DNA of 64,000 nucleotides from Paenibacillus woosongensis (GTDB lineage: Bacteria; Bacillota; Bacilli; Paenibacillales; Paenibacillaceae). The DNA lies in the NCBI RefSeq assembly GCF_030122845.1, contig NZ_CP126084.1, forward strand, positions 5,046,501 to 5,110,500, in the 5' to 3' direction. Below, in pieces: positions 16,853-25,179 of the stretch. Position numbers and translations under genes: made by a program. A model generated the notes under the pieces. That model was not told the origin of the DNA, searched no databases, and saw only the letters and a list, made by a program, of their open reading frames with translations. Numbering within the stretch: the stretch's first letter is position 1; each line of letters starts with the position of its first letter.

Positions 16853-17707
16853 TTGGAAGGGCTATTGCGTATAAAGCAAGCACTAGAGCTAATCGAGCAA
16901 AGGCTGGAGGGACGGTTGAGCATCGATGAAATAGCCAAGGCGGCCTGCGTATCTCCATTTCATTTTCAACGAATGTTCCTTATATTGACCGGTATGACGG
17001 TAGCCGAGTATACGCGTAAGCGAAAGTTGACGCTAGCTGCACAGGAGCTCGCGACGACATCCTCTAAAGTAATCGATGTGGCGCTGAAGTACGGCTACGA
17101 TTCCCCGGAGTCTTTTACGAAAGCTTTTCGCAAAATTCATGGTGTCCCGCCTTCGGAGGCCCGCCGTCCGGGTATCCGTCTAAAGGCCTTTCCACGCATT
17201 TCCTTCCACTTATCACTGAAAGGAGATCAAGACATGGATTACAAAATGATCGATAAAGAGGCTTTTAACGTCATTGGCATGCCGATTGAAGTGAAATGTG
17301 ATGACAAGGGACAGATCAGTAGATTCTGGCAGGAGTGCCACCAGAATGGTTCGATCGGGAAGCTCAGCTCGTTGGGCAACGGCGGCAATTTCCTCGGCGC
17401 CTGCATGAATATGCAGCCCGAAACCGGCGATTTCACTTATATGATTGCCGTTCCAACGGATTTAAATGCTTCTGTGGAGGGCTTCTCCCTTGCGACAATT
17501 CCCCGTTCGACATGGGCGGTTTTCAATGCTGTCGGTCCGGTCCCCGGTGCCATTCAGCACGTGTTTGAACGGATTTTTCAGGAGTGGTTCCCAGCTACCG
17601 GGTATGAGGTGGCAAGTGATGTGCCAGAGCTGGAAGTCTACTCGCCAGGAGACATCTCGGCTGAAGATTATCTTTGCGAGATTTGGATTCCCATTAACAG
17701 AAAATAA
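16853..17707 (+). CDS. AraC-family regulator with C-terminal GyrI-like domain
   Basis: 284 residues from TTG 16853, eight bases after AAGGAGG; the ATG at 16847 is only two bases from it. Two helix-turn-helix units occupy about 1-105 (LSIDEIAKAACVSPFHFQRMFLILTG; VIDVALKYGYDSPESFTKAFRKIHGVPPSEARR), followed by the effector-binding domain (about 120-284: MIDKEAFNVIGMPIEV to ISAEDYLCEIWIPINR). This is the Rob/SoxS-like multidrug-sensing architecture. The likely target is its own promoter region and the divergent GyrI-like gene, by inference. Confidence 0.9.
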   Translation: MEGLLRIKQALELIEQRLEGRLSIDEIAKAACVSPFHFQRMFLILTGMTVAEYTRKRKLTLAAQELATTSSKVIDVALKYGYDSPESFTKAFRKIHGVPPSEARRPGIRLKAFPRISFHLSLKGDQDMDYKMIDKEAFNVIGMPIEVKCDDKGQISRFWQECHQNGSIGKLSSLGNGGNFLGACMNMQPETGDFTYMIAVPTDLNASVEGFSLATIPRSTWAVFNAVGPVPGAIQHVFERIFQEWFPATGYEVASDVPELEVYSPGDISAEDYLCEIWIPINRK

Positions 17708-17714
17708 CCGGAAA

Positions 17715-17746
17715 TAAGCCGACTGCAAAACGCAGCCGGCTTTTTA
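17715..17746 (+). terminator. Intrinsic terminator of the AraC gene
   Basis: AGCCGACTGC pairs with GCAGCCGGCT (one mismatch) and is followed by TTTTTA. Confidence 0.85.
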
Positions 17747-17767
17747 CGATAGATCCCCTTCTTCTCC

Positions 17768-18529
17768 TTACTTTGCCAAAGGCTCGTTATCCGAGAATAA
17801 ATCCGGGTTCTCCCGCAGCATATCCGAAAGGATATCCGTTGTTTTCACCGTATCGCACACTAAAACCTCGGCATCGCCTAGACGGGCCCGATAGAGCGCT
17901 CCCTGTTCCTCGAGCACACCTTCAACTTTCCAGAAATGCTCCGACCAGGACAGGCCGCAGTGTCGGCGGGATGGAACTAAGATTTCTCTGCCGTCCGGGA
18001 GCACCGTATACAGCTGCTCATGGTCGTCCGTCATCCTTCCTTGGATATCGACCCATTCCTCAATGCCGTGAATGAACGTATTTCTGCGCAGATCGACCCC
18101 GACGAGCAGAATCGTCGCTTTGCGGTCCAGCAGGCGGCCCCAGGCGGACTCCCGGTGACATGGCGTATCCCAGCGTTCATCGCCGGCGGTAAACTCGGCC
18201 GCATCCTTGCCCAGCGCCGCCACGGAATGTGTCGGATGCCAGGAACGGACCACGCCCGGGCGCTTGCGGAACAATTCAGGGAGTATGCCGACGCAGACCT
18301 CTGAGGTCTCGACATAAAATTTGGGATTATCCTTATTAATATAAGACCAGGTGTGGGTAGGCAAAACTAACAGCCCGTCTTTCATATATTCCGAAAGAGC
18401 ATCCAGCACCGTGTCCGCTCCTCCATCCACTTCGCCGATACTTTTCATGGATGAATGCATCAGCACTGTGCCATGCCGGTCAATGCCAGCGCTTTCAAGC
18501 TGATCCATCAAACTTTGCTTCGTGTGCAT
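17768..18529 (-). CDS. AAC(3)-family (Antibiotic_NAT) N-acetyltransferase, YokD-like
   Basis: 253 residues from ATG 18529, placed after GGAGGTTTATC; the longer frame adds unrelated sequence. It has the family hallmarks: VLMHSSMKSIGEVDGGADTV near the N-terminus, LLVLPTHTWSY, and the RSWHPTHSVAALG motif, whose His is catalytic in aminoglycoside 3-N-acetyltransferases, then ILLVGVDLRRNTFIHGIEE. Members include aminoglycoside-resistance enzymes but also FrbF/YokD-like proteins with other amine substrates, so resistance cannot be inferred from sequence alone. No partner genes. Confidence 0.88.
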   Translation of the reverse strand: MHTKQSLMDQLESAGIDRHGTVLMHSSMKSIGEVDGGADTVLDALSEYMKDGLLVLPTHTWSYINKDNPKFYVETSEVCVGILPELFRKRPGVVRSWHPTHSVAALGKDAAEFTAGDERWDTPCHRESAWGRLLDRKATILLVGVDLRRNTFIHGIEEWVDIQGRMTDDHEQLYTVLPDGREILVPSRRHCGLSWSEHFWKVEGVLEEQGALYRARLGDAEVLVCDTVKTTDILSDMLRENPDLFSDNEPLAK

Positions 18530-18698
18530 GATAAACCTCCAACTGTTGGTAATGGAATGATTCATCCCCATTATACCTGTCCTGTCTGGAACAACAAGCC
18601 CGGATTGAGCAATTGTACAGGGAAAAACCGCACAATATGTAGAACAGCCAAAGGTATACTTTCCGAGACAGAAACAACTCAAAACTAGCATAAAATAA

Positions 18699-18727
18699 TT
18701 GCCAGATATAGATGGTTACTCTATGAT
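18699..18727 (+). promoter_or_regulatory. Candidate sigmaA promoter of the SLH/Ig protein
   Basis: TTGCCA, a 17-bp spacer and TATGAT, about 50 bases before the TTG start at 18776. Confidence 0.6.
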
Positions 18728-18775
18728 GGTTAATAAAGACACAAAATATACATAATTTCAAAAGGAGTTTTGAAT

Positions 18776-20599
18776 TTGAACAAGAAGCTTTTTGCCAAAG
18801 TCATCACTGCGGCAGCATTGCTTGGCACATTAGCGTCACCAGCGTTCGCGACAACGTTCATTACGGATATCAACGGCTCTTATGCGAAGGATGCCATTCA
18901 AGAGCTGGTTGATAAAGGAATTATTAATGGCCATGGTGACGGAAGATTCGATCCAACTGGACGTATCCAAAGGCAGGATTTCGCGATCATTCTCGCCAAG
19001 TCTCTAGGGCTGGATGTGAACAGTGCGCCAGCAGCAGCAACATTTAGCGATGTCCCTCCAGGCCATTATTCTTTTGCAGCCGTCGAGGCCGCAGTACAAG
19101 CTGGACTTATTCACGGATACGGCAACCATCAATTCGGCAATGGCGACAGTTTATCACGGCAGGATATGGCCGTCATCTTCACCCGGGCTCTCGGGGTAGA
19201 TGTTAGCGGTAAGGGGGACAAACTTACCTTCACCGATAAGGACGATATCTCCAGCTATGCCAAAGATGCGGTAGCCGCAGCTGTCGAATTGGGACTCATC
19301 AAGGGCAACACCGATGGCAGCTTTAGCCCGCTCCAGAGTGCTGACCGCCAATCCGTGGCTCTCGTAGCCAATAAGTTCATACGGAATATCGAAGAGCAGC
19401 GCCATTCCCAGCAAAATCCTACCACACCGCCAGATGGGGATACCCCTCCTTCGCCAAATGAACCTTCAGCGCCTACAACACCCGAGACCGAGAAACCAGC
19501 ACCATCAGGAAATACCGGCAGCTCAGGATCAGGCTCCGGAAGCGGAGGCAGCGGAAGTGAAAGAGATACGACTGCACCTGTTGTGAGTATTCTATCGGAT
19601 ACACCTGTGTTTATTGGCAGCAGCCTAATCGCAGCCAGCAATGAAATCGGCTATTTATACCTTATTCCGAGAGGATATCCATCGTCAGATCGAGCAGAAC
19701 TGGAAGTACTCGTAGCTGAAGGCCTCGCGAAAAAGGTACAAGTTACTACCGCCAACACCCCAACACCGCTTGAAACGGCTCAGTTAGAGGCTGGAATCTA
19801 CAACGTATTTGCCGTGGATCGAGCCGGAAATCTATCCAGAGCTAGCTCGGACATAGAACTAAAGCAGCCTCTATCTTTAACCCTAGCACCGGGAGCCATC
19901 TTTGTACTTAACCCCACTTATGTTTACGATGAAGGCATCGTAACTATTGTGGATGATTCTATGATAGAGGATAATGACCCTTACACGGATCGCAATATCA
20001 ACAGCTTCTTCCAAGTTCAACGAGAAGAAGAACCGCTCTCGCTGCAATACAACCCTCAGGAGGGTCATTTCCTCATATTGGAAGATGGGACAACAGTCGG
20101 CTATATTCAGATTTCCTCAGAGTCTGAGCTTATTGAAGCTCAAGAGACTGAGCGCGGAGTGCAGATTCTTCTTAAAGCGGGCGCAGATGAGGACACTGCA
20201 GCTTCCTTAAAGCTCACTCTCTTTGAAAATGAAACCGAACTCAGCAGCACTATCCTGCCTGTCATCATGGATGCAGCACCGCCGACGGTCACGGACAGCG
20301 TCTACAGCGATGGAGTAATTACAATTACCGCGAGCGAGCCACTGGTTTGGTATGACAGCTTCGAAATAAACATTTCACATGTGCCGGTGAACAGCAGCGG
20401 CAGCAGCTATGATCTTATGCCTTTTGAACACTTCACTCCAAGTATTCATAATGGGAATGTAGTTATTATTTTAAAGGACGAGGCTTTTAGATATTATCCT
20501 CTGCAGCCTGGCGATCAGTTCGAGATTACATTGTACGGAATCGGGGATTACGCTAGGAATATGATCGGTGATGAAGTGTTAATCGTAGAAATTCCATAA
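18776..20599 (+). CDS. SLH-domain surface protein with Ig-like C-terminal part
   Basis: 607 residues from TTG 18776, eight bases after AAAGGAG (an earlier TTG at 18770 is only two bases away). Signal peptide MNKKLFAKVITAAALLGTLASPAFA, then three SLH repeats (about 28-205), then a Pro/Thr then Gly/Ser linker (about 208-265), then beta-rich, Ig-like sequence to the end (TTAPVVSILSD; AGIYNVFAVDRAGNLS; APPTVTDSVYSDGVITITASEP). SLH repeats should attach it to pyruvylated secondary wall polymer. The TRAE-type motifs are degenerate (IQRQD, LSRQD, ADRQS), so binding strength is uncertain. The function of the exposed part is unknown. Single gene with its own promoter and terminator. Confidence 0.9.
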   Translation: MNKKLFAKVITAAALLGTLASPAFATTFITDINGSYAKDAIQELVDKGIINGHGDGRFDPTGRIQRQDFAIILAKSLGLDVNSAPAAATFSDVPPGHYSFAAVEAAVQAGLIHGYGNHQFGNGDSLSRQDMAVIFTRALGVDVSGKGDKLTFTDKDDISSYAKDAVAAAVELGLIKGNTDGSFSPLQSADRQSVALVANKFIRNIEEQRHSQQNPTTPPDGDTPPSPNEPSAPTTPETEKPAPSGNTGSSGSGSGSGGSGSERDTTAPVVSILSDTPVFIGSSLIAASNEIGYLYLIPRGYPSSDRAELEVLVAEGLAKKVQVTTANTPTPLETAQLEAGIYNVFAVDRAGNLSRASSDIELKQPLSLTLAPGAIFVLNPTYVYDEGIVTIVDDSMIEDNDPYTDRNINSFFQVQREEEPLSLQYNPQEGHFLILEDGTTVGYIQISSESELIEAQETERGVQILLKAGADEDTAASLKLTLFENETELSSTILPVIMDAAPPTVTDSVYSDGVITITASEPLVWYDSFEINISHVPVNSSGSSYDLMPFEHFTPSIHNGNVVIILKDEAFRYYPLQPGDQFEITLYGIGDYARNMIGDEVLIVEIP

Positions 20600-20620
20600 T
20601 ATGAACAACAGAAGCTTTTC

Positions 20621-20664
20621 AGGGCTGAATTCCCGGCTGTATAGCCGAGGGATCAGCCCCTTTT
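20621..20664. terminator. Shared terminator between converging genes
   Basis: AGGGCTGAATTCCCGGCTGT pairs with the GCCGAGGGATCAGCCCC side, then TTTT on the plus strand. The stop of the converging hydrolase gene (20653) lies inside the 3' arm. Confidence 0.75.
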
Positions 20665-21558
20665 CATTCGCTTGCTCTCCTCTAACAAGAAGCCTACGAC
20701 TTCTTCATTTACCCGTTCGGGCTGTTCATGGTTAATTCCATGACCCGCATTGGAAATGATCTTATACTGAAATTTCCCTTCGTCCAATATTCTCAGGAAA
20801 TCCCGCTGCAGCTCAATCCGATGTTCTGCCACGAGAAAATATAGCTTGCTTCCCGCCGCGCAACCCTCTTCCCGGTTGTATTTCTCTACCTTATGCACAA
20901 ACATCGCCTGCTGATTATGGCTCTTCATAAGCAGTGCCAAATGATCCCCCAGCCAAGGATATTGCGTGAAAACCCCGGAATGGGGCGAACTAAGCTTTTT
21001 CAAGATGCGAAGCAAATTTTGATGAGTGGGAATGCAAATTTCCGGGAACATCATCAACAGCGTTCGCACCATCGTCTTAAATGGCTTCGTCACCATACCA
21101 CCTTCCATACAGACGGTTCGATGTACTCTGTGACTATGAGTAACCGTGTAGTTGTACGCCATATATGCCCCGTTCGATACCCCAGCCAAATGGACGCGCT
21201 CATACTGAAAATGATCGATAATTTGATTGATCCAATCCACCTGATCGAAGCCGCTTCTAGTAAAATACTCGTTCGGTATGCTCTTGCCCGGGCCGCCTAG
21301 AGTATCCACCGCGATGCAATAAAAATGCCGGGACAGTTCTTCAATATTCAGAGCCCACATCACCGCCGAATTATCCCCTACCCCATGAAACAGTAATAAC
21401 GGAGGACGATCGGGAGTACCCGAAATAATGCAGTGAGTTATTCCATACTTTGTCGGGATGCGCTGCTCCTGGAAATCTACAGGCCACATTTCTAATATGC
21501 TTTGGTAGGATTGAAGCACCTGCTGCTCGGCACGCTTGCTTTTATATACCTTGACCAT
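20653..21558 (-). CDS. Alpha/beta hydrolase
   Basis: 301 residues. Canonical fold markers: LLLFHGVGDNSAVMW (oxyanion-hole HG), YCIAVDTLGGPGKS, the nucleophile elbow GVSNGAYMAY (Ser), and a late GHGINHEQPERV supplying the catalytic His. No signal peptide, so cytoplasmic. The substrate cannot be deduced: esterases, haloperoxidase-like enzymes and C-C hydrolases share these motifs. The nearest same-strand gene is 138 bases away behind a terminator, so it is monocistronic. Confidence 0.85.
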   Translation of the reverse strand: MVKVYKSKRAEQQVLQSYQSILEMWPVDFQEQRIPTKYGITHCIISGTPDRPPLLLFHGVGDNSAVMWALNIEELSRHFYCIAVDTLGGPGKSIPNEYFTRSGFDQVDWINQIIDHFQYERVHLAGVSNGAYMAYNYTVTHSHRVHRTVCMEGGMVTKPFKTMVRTLLMMFPEICIPTHQNLLRILKKLSSPHSGVFTQYPWLGDHLALLMKSHNQQAMFVHKVEKYNREEGCAAGSKLYFLVAEHRIELQRDFLRILDEGKFQYKIISNAGHGINHEQPERVNEEVVGFLLEESKRMKRG

Positions 21559-21612
21559 TTCCTACTGACCTCCAGCTTCATTTTCTGCTGCTATAACCCC
21601 TCTATCCGCCAA

Positions 21613-21659
21613 GAAAAAATCGCCCTCCATCTGCTTGTCACATCGATGAAGAGCGATTT
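21613..21659 (-). terminator. Intrinsic terminator of the ASCH gene
   Basis: AAATCGCTCTTCATC pairs with GATGGAGGGCGATTT (two mismatches), then TTTC on the minus strand, 38 bases past the stop at 21697. Confidence 0.7.
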
Positions 21660-21696
21660 CATTCTAGCGTACTGCATACAGCCTATCTACATTTAC

Positions 21697-22047
21697 TTAC
21701 TTCTGCACAGGGTTGAACTCGTGAACCCATACTCGCATCGTCGGTACCCAGCGCATGCCGGGATGAATGGACAAAATCGACTGCTTGTATTCCTCCAAAT
21801 TGTTGTATCCTTCCTGCTGGGCTTGCTCTTCGGTCAGATCGCCAAGGGTCTGGGAATAGACCTGCTCTACTACAAAATCCCGCCCCTTCAGCGTCATCAC
21901 TTCCCCCACATCGGCGTACCGGCCATTGCGGCGGGTTGCCGTCTTCCGGCCTGCCAGCACTTTCTCCACATCCTCCGGCAAAGTCACTAGCCGTTCAATC
22001 GAACAGGTTTTCGGCGGCAATGCCTCATGATCTGCATGATTTTGCAT
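21697..22047 (-). CDS. ASCH-domain protein
   Basis: 116 residues from ATG 22047, eight bases after GAGGAGG; the frame open to 22089 lacks a ribosome site. Strand-helix order and the motif KVLAGRKTATRRNGRYADVGEVMTLKG match the ASCH fold (PUA-like), where the GxKxxTxR loop is the usual nucleic-acid or nucleotide contact. It is one of the small ASCH proteins whose role is generally unproven; E. coli YqfB, a related one, is an N4-acetylcytidine amidohydrolase. It follows the TPR-S41 gene on the map but lies upstream of it in transcription, by 84 bases. Confidence 0.8.
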   Translation of the reverse strand: MQNHADHEALPPKTCSIERLVTLPEDVEKVLAGRKTATRRNGRYADVGEVMTLKGRDFVVEQVYSQTLGDLTEEQAQQEGYNNLEEYKQSILSIHPGMRWVPTMRVWVHEFNPVQK

Positions 22048-22130
22048 GTAGTAGCCCTCCTCGTCAGTTCTTCCATTTAACTTTACCACAATATCAGCGA
22101 CACGGTTTCCCCGGATGCCCGGCCCCCGTT

Positions 22131-24239
22131 CTAACGGCCTGCTCTAACGGGCTTCATATACTCTTCCAGCGCGGAGCCTTTTACGTAAATATCTGGAGAA
22201 ATATAGGAGTTCATAATATTGTTCTGCCGGACATTCCAGTAGTGATTTACCGCAAGGATCATCAATTTGTTCTGCTTGTCCTCGAATACGCGCTGCCCGA
22301 CTCCTTTACCGTAAGTTTTCTGACCTACCACGGTCACGTTGGGCAAATACGTACTCAGCCCCATGGTCAGCAGCTCTGAGGCACTCGCCGTATTGCCATC
22401 GACCAACACATAAATTTGCTTAAAAGGCACATAATCGGGATTTGAATAATAGCTGTCCGCATAGCCGTCCCGCTCGATCAGCATGCTAGTCACGCATTCC
22501 GGCAGCAGCGCATCCAGAATATGATTCGCGCTATCCATATTCCCCCCCGTATTCCCGCGCAAATCAATAACCAGCTTCTTCGTTTCGGGGTCGGCAATGC
22601 GGTCGAGTTCTTCAATAAAACGGTCGTCGGTATTATGATTGAATTCATGAATACGGAAATAGGCGATGGACCCTTGATCTTCATAGATCACGTCCTGACC
22701 GTAAGGTACTGTTAACCGATCGTATTCCTCCCCATAAATAACGGCGGTAAATGCATCACTCTTATACTGGGCTCGGCCAATAATCTTGGCGATTTCCGCC
22801 GGCGTCATATGTTCTTTATCCAGCTCGGATAAAATTTCATCCATGTCCGGAACACTACTTATGTATAAATAATTATCCTTGAAAAAACTTTTGACCCGCT
22901 CCCCAAGCGGCCTGCGGCTATCTTGTATTGCATCTTGGATATGCAGGGCCGTCGAATTGCCGGAGTAGATCTCCAGGCTCTTCTCGCAGAACTCTTCCGC
23001 AAGATCATAGTCCTCCTTCATAAAGTAGGAGTAGGCGATCATGGCATAAGCCTCGTCATCCTCAGGATCAAGCTTGATCACTTGCTCCATGGCCTGAATG
23101 GCTTCGTCATAATGATCCAAGTCGAAATGGCACTCTCCCGTAAACCAGGGGATCAGCGAAGAATTGACCTTGCGCTTCATAACCTCATCGCCAAAGGCGA
23201 TACACTGGTAATTTCTGCGGCCGTTGTACAGCGCCCTCAATTTGCTGATACTGCTATCCTCATCCAGAGGATTGAGCTCGACGGCCTGATCATAATATTT
23301 GGCAGCCTGGACATACATGGATTGCTCCATATAAACATCCCCCATAGCTATATGTATATCTGCAAAGTTCTTATCCTTCTGGACGGCCGCATCATAGCTG
23401 TTCTTCGCCCGGTCCAAATCGCCCAGCATGGTATAGGACTCTATCATTTGTACGTAGACGTCCATATGATCGGGAAACTTGTCGATCATGCCGTTATAAT
23501 GCTCAGCAAGAATGTCCAAATCGTCCAAATCCTCGAGCACGGCCGCTTTGATGCGGTACGCATCATAATTATCTGGCTCCTCCCGGATCAAACCATCAAC
23601 AAGCTTGCTCGCCTCCTCATACCGGTCTAGCCAGAGAAGGGCGTATGCCTTCATTTCGTACCCATCCATATCCGTATCGTCTAAGCCGATATATATGTCG
23701 AACTGCTCCAGCGCTTCTTCATACCGCTCCAGATCGAACAATACTCTGCCTTTGCCGTAATAAGCGTATTTCTCATCGCCCAGTTCAAGAGCCTGATTGA
23801 AGCTCTCAAGCGCCTCTTCATACCGATACAAGCCGTACAGAGCATTGCCCTTATTCACGTATTCCATGTCTCTGTTCGGTACGATAAGGAGCGACTTCTC
23901 GATATATTCAAGGCTCTTCTCGTAATCCTCCAGCTCATTGTAGGCCCAGCTCAAATTATTGAATGGAGCTCCCATAGGCTCATCCAGCTTTATTTCGCGA
24001 TCCAGATCAACGAGAGCCGGCTCTATTTCATAAGCGTGCTCTACCGCCTCCTCCAAATACTCGATCGCCTCCTCGTACCTTCCCTTATCGACTAGGAGGT
24101 AGCCCTTGGTGTTGTTCGCTATCATTTCCTTCCAATGGATAGATTCTTTGTAAACACCCGTCGAACAGGCGCCCAGCATGCTTATTGCACAAATGATGAC
24201 CACCAAGGCACTAACCCGGATCAGAATTCTCTTCTTCAA
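22131..24239 (-). CDS. Lipoprotein with TPR array and C-terminal S41-type peptidase domain
   Basis: 702 residues from TTG 24239; this start gives a compact lipoprotein signal (MKKRILIRVSALVVIICAISMLGAC would begin here, lipobox LGAC), whereas the ATG at 24284 has no ribosome site. About eleven tetratricopeptide-like repeats fill about 25-440 (SLEYIEKSLLIVP, ALESFNQALELGDEKYAYYGKG, AAKYYDQAVELNP). The C-terminal part is a peptidase S41 domain: LVIDLRGNTGGNMDSANHIL, GNTASASELLTMGL (catalytic Ser), KTYGKGVGQR (catalytic Lys). There is no PDZ domain, unlike CtpA/CtpB, so TPRs may do substrate selection. Outer face of the membrane. Divergent from the Sfp-type gene. Confidence 0.88.
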   Translation of the reverse strand: MKKRILIRVSALVVIICAISMLGACSTGVYKESIHWKEMIANNTKGYLLVDKGRYEEAIEYLEEAVEHAYEIEPALVDLDREIKLDEPMGAPFNNLSWAYNELEDYEKSLEYIEKSLLIVPNRDMEYVNKGNALYGLYRYEEALESFNQALELGDEKYAYYGKGRVLFDLERYEEALEQFDIYIGLDDTDMDGYEMKAYALLWLDRYEEASKLVDGLIREEPDNYDAYRIKAAVLEDLDDLDILAEHYNGMIDKFPDHMDVYVQMIESYTMLGDLDRAKNSYDAAVQKDKNFADIHIAMGDVYMEQSMYVQAAKYYDQAVELNPLDEDSSISKLRALYNGRRNYQCIAFGDEVMKRKVNSSLIPWFTGECHFDLDHYDEAIQAMEQVIKLDPEDDEAYAMIAYSYFMKEDYDLAEEFCEKSLEIYSGNSTALHIQDAIQDSRRPLGERVKSFFKDNYLYISSVPDMDEILSELDKEHMTPAEIAKIIGRAQYKSDAFTAVIYGEEYDRLTVPYGQDVIYEDQGSIAYFRIHEFNHNTDDRFIEELDRIADPETKKLVIDLRGNTGGNMDSANHILDALLPECVTSMLIERDGYADSYYSNPDYVPFKQIYVLVDGNTASASELLTMGLSTYLPNVTVVGQKTYGKGVGQRVFEDKQNKLMILAVNHYWNVRQNNIMNSYISPDIYVKGSALEEYMKPVRAGR

Positions 24240-24322
24240 ACTGTTTCCCCACTCTTCCCAGCTATAAGCTCTTGTTAGATTCATTTATATCTTATCACGG
24301 AGCGTTCAGGGGAGGAATGACT

Positions 24323-24352
24323 TTGGAGTAAAATACTGGGTGTTGCTATAAT
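24323..24352 (+). promoter_or_regulatory. Candidate sigmaA promoter of the Sfp-type gene
   Basis: TTGGAG, an 18-bp spacer and TATAAT, about 45 bases before the ATG at 24396. Confidence 0.5.
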
Positions 24353-24395
24353 GGAAGAGTATGAAAATTGAAATGAACATAGGTGGGACAAGCAT

Positions 24396-25094
24396 ATGAT
24401 AGAAATCTACGGTGTCCGGCTGGAAACAAATATCGACTCGCTCCCTATTTGGAGGCTGGTTCAAGCGCTTCCACCCGAGAGGCAGGAGCGGATTCATAGA
24501 TTCAGGCGTAAGGAAGATGCGCTAAGAACGTTAGCAGCGGACCTCCTGTCGAGGCTCCTCATCTGCAGCTGGCTGAACATCCGGAACAAAGATATCCGGC
24601 TGACTCAAAATGCTTATGGCAAACCGCTGCTCGAAGAGAATTCCGGGCTGTATTTCAATAACTCCCACTCCGGGGAATGGGTAGTTTCTGCCATAGCCGG
24701 CTCCCCGGTCGGCATCGATGTAGAAAAGGTAGAGGAGATCGACTTCAGCATCGCCGGGCGTTTTTTCTCGGAGCAAGAATGTCTTGACCTCGATTTGCGG
24801 CGGGGGGAAGCGAAATTAAACTATTTCTTTGACCTGTGGACGCTCAAAGAGAGCTACATAAAAGCCGCAGGCATGGGCCTCTCCATGCCGCTCGATTCCT
24901 TCACCGTGCGCGCCGGGAATGACGGCCGGATCGAGCTGACTACCCTGAATGAATTCAGAGGCTGCTCCTTCAGGCAGTACCCGATCGGCCCCGGTTACAA
25001 ATTGTCCGTCTGCACGCAGGATGACCGTTTCCCAGATCACATTGGCTTGCTAAGCATGGATGAGCTGCACGAGCGGTTCATGACATATGTATGA
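24396..25094 (+). CDS. sfp: 4'-phosphopantetheinyl transferase, Sfp/Gsp family
   Basis: Transfers phosphopantetheine from CoA to carrier-protein serines of NRPS, PKS or fatty-acid synthase. 232 residues, normal for Sfp. Motifs: SHSGEWVVSAI (P1-like), VGIDVEKV (Mg-binding GID-E), and FFDLWTLKESYIKAAGMGLSMPLDSF (the W-x-x-KES-Y-K signature). No synthetase gene lies in this window, so it presumably serves distant clusters. Monocistronic, with its own promoter; an A-rich leader with GGTGGG precedes the ATG. Confidence 0.95.
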   Translation: MIEIYGVRLETNIDSLPIWRLVQALPPERQERIHRFRRKEDALRTLAADLLSRLLICSWLNIRNKDIRLTQNAYGKPLLEENSGLYFNNSHSGEWVVSAIAGSPVGIDVEKVEEIDFSIAGRFFSEQECLDLDLRRGEAKLNYFFDLWTLKESYIKAAGMGLSMPLDSFTVRAGNDGRIELTTLNEFRGCSFRQYPIGPGYKLSVCTQDDRFPDHIGLLSMDELHERFMTYV

Positions 25095-25114
25095 GCGAAA
25101 GTGGCGATTCAATA

Positions 25115-25170
25115 AGAGGGGGCGTTCCCCGTCATCTACGATGACTTATGGGACAGCCCCTCATGTTTTT
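25115..25170. terminator. Bidirectional hairpin between converging genes
   Basis: GAGGGGGCGTTCCC pairs with GGGACAGCCCCTC, with an inner GTCAT/ATGAC pairing; TTTTT follows on the plus strand. It can serve both the Sfp-type gene and the purine permease gene ending at 25180. Confidence 0.65.
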
Positions 25171-25179
25171 CATCAGCTT

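Noticed and set aside
22923..23630. 235-codon plus-strand frame
   Set aside because: Antisense to the TPR array; repeat composition keeps the opposite strand open by chance.
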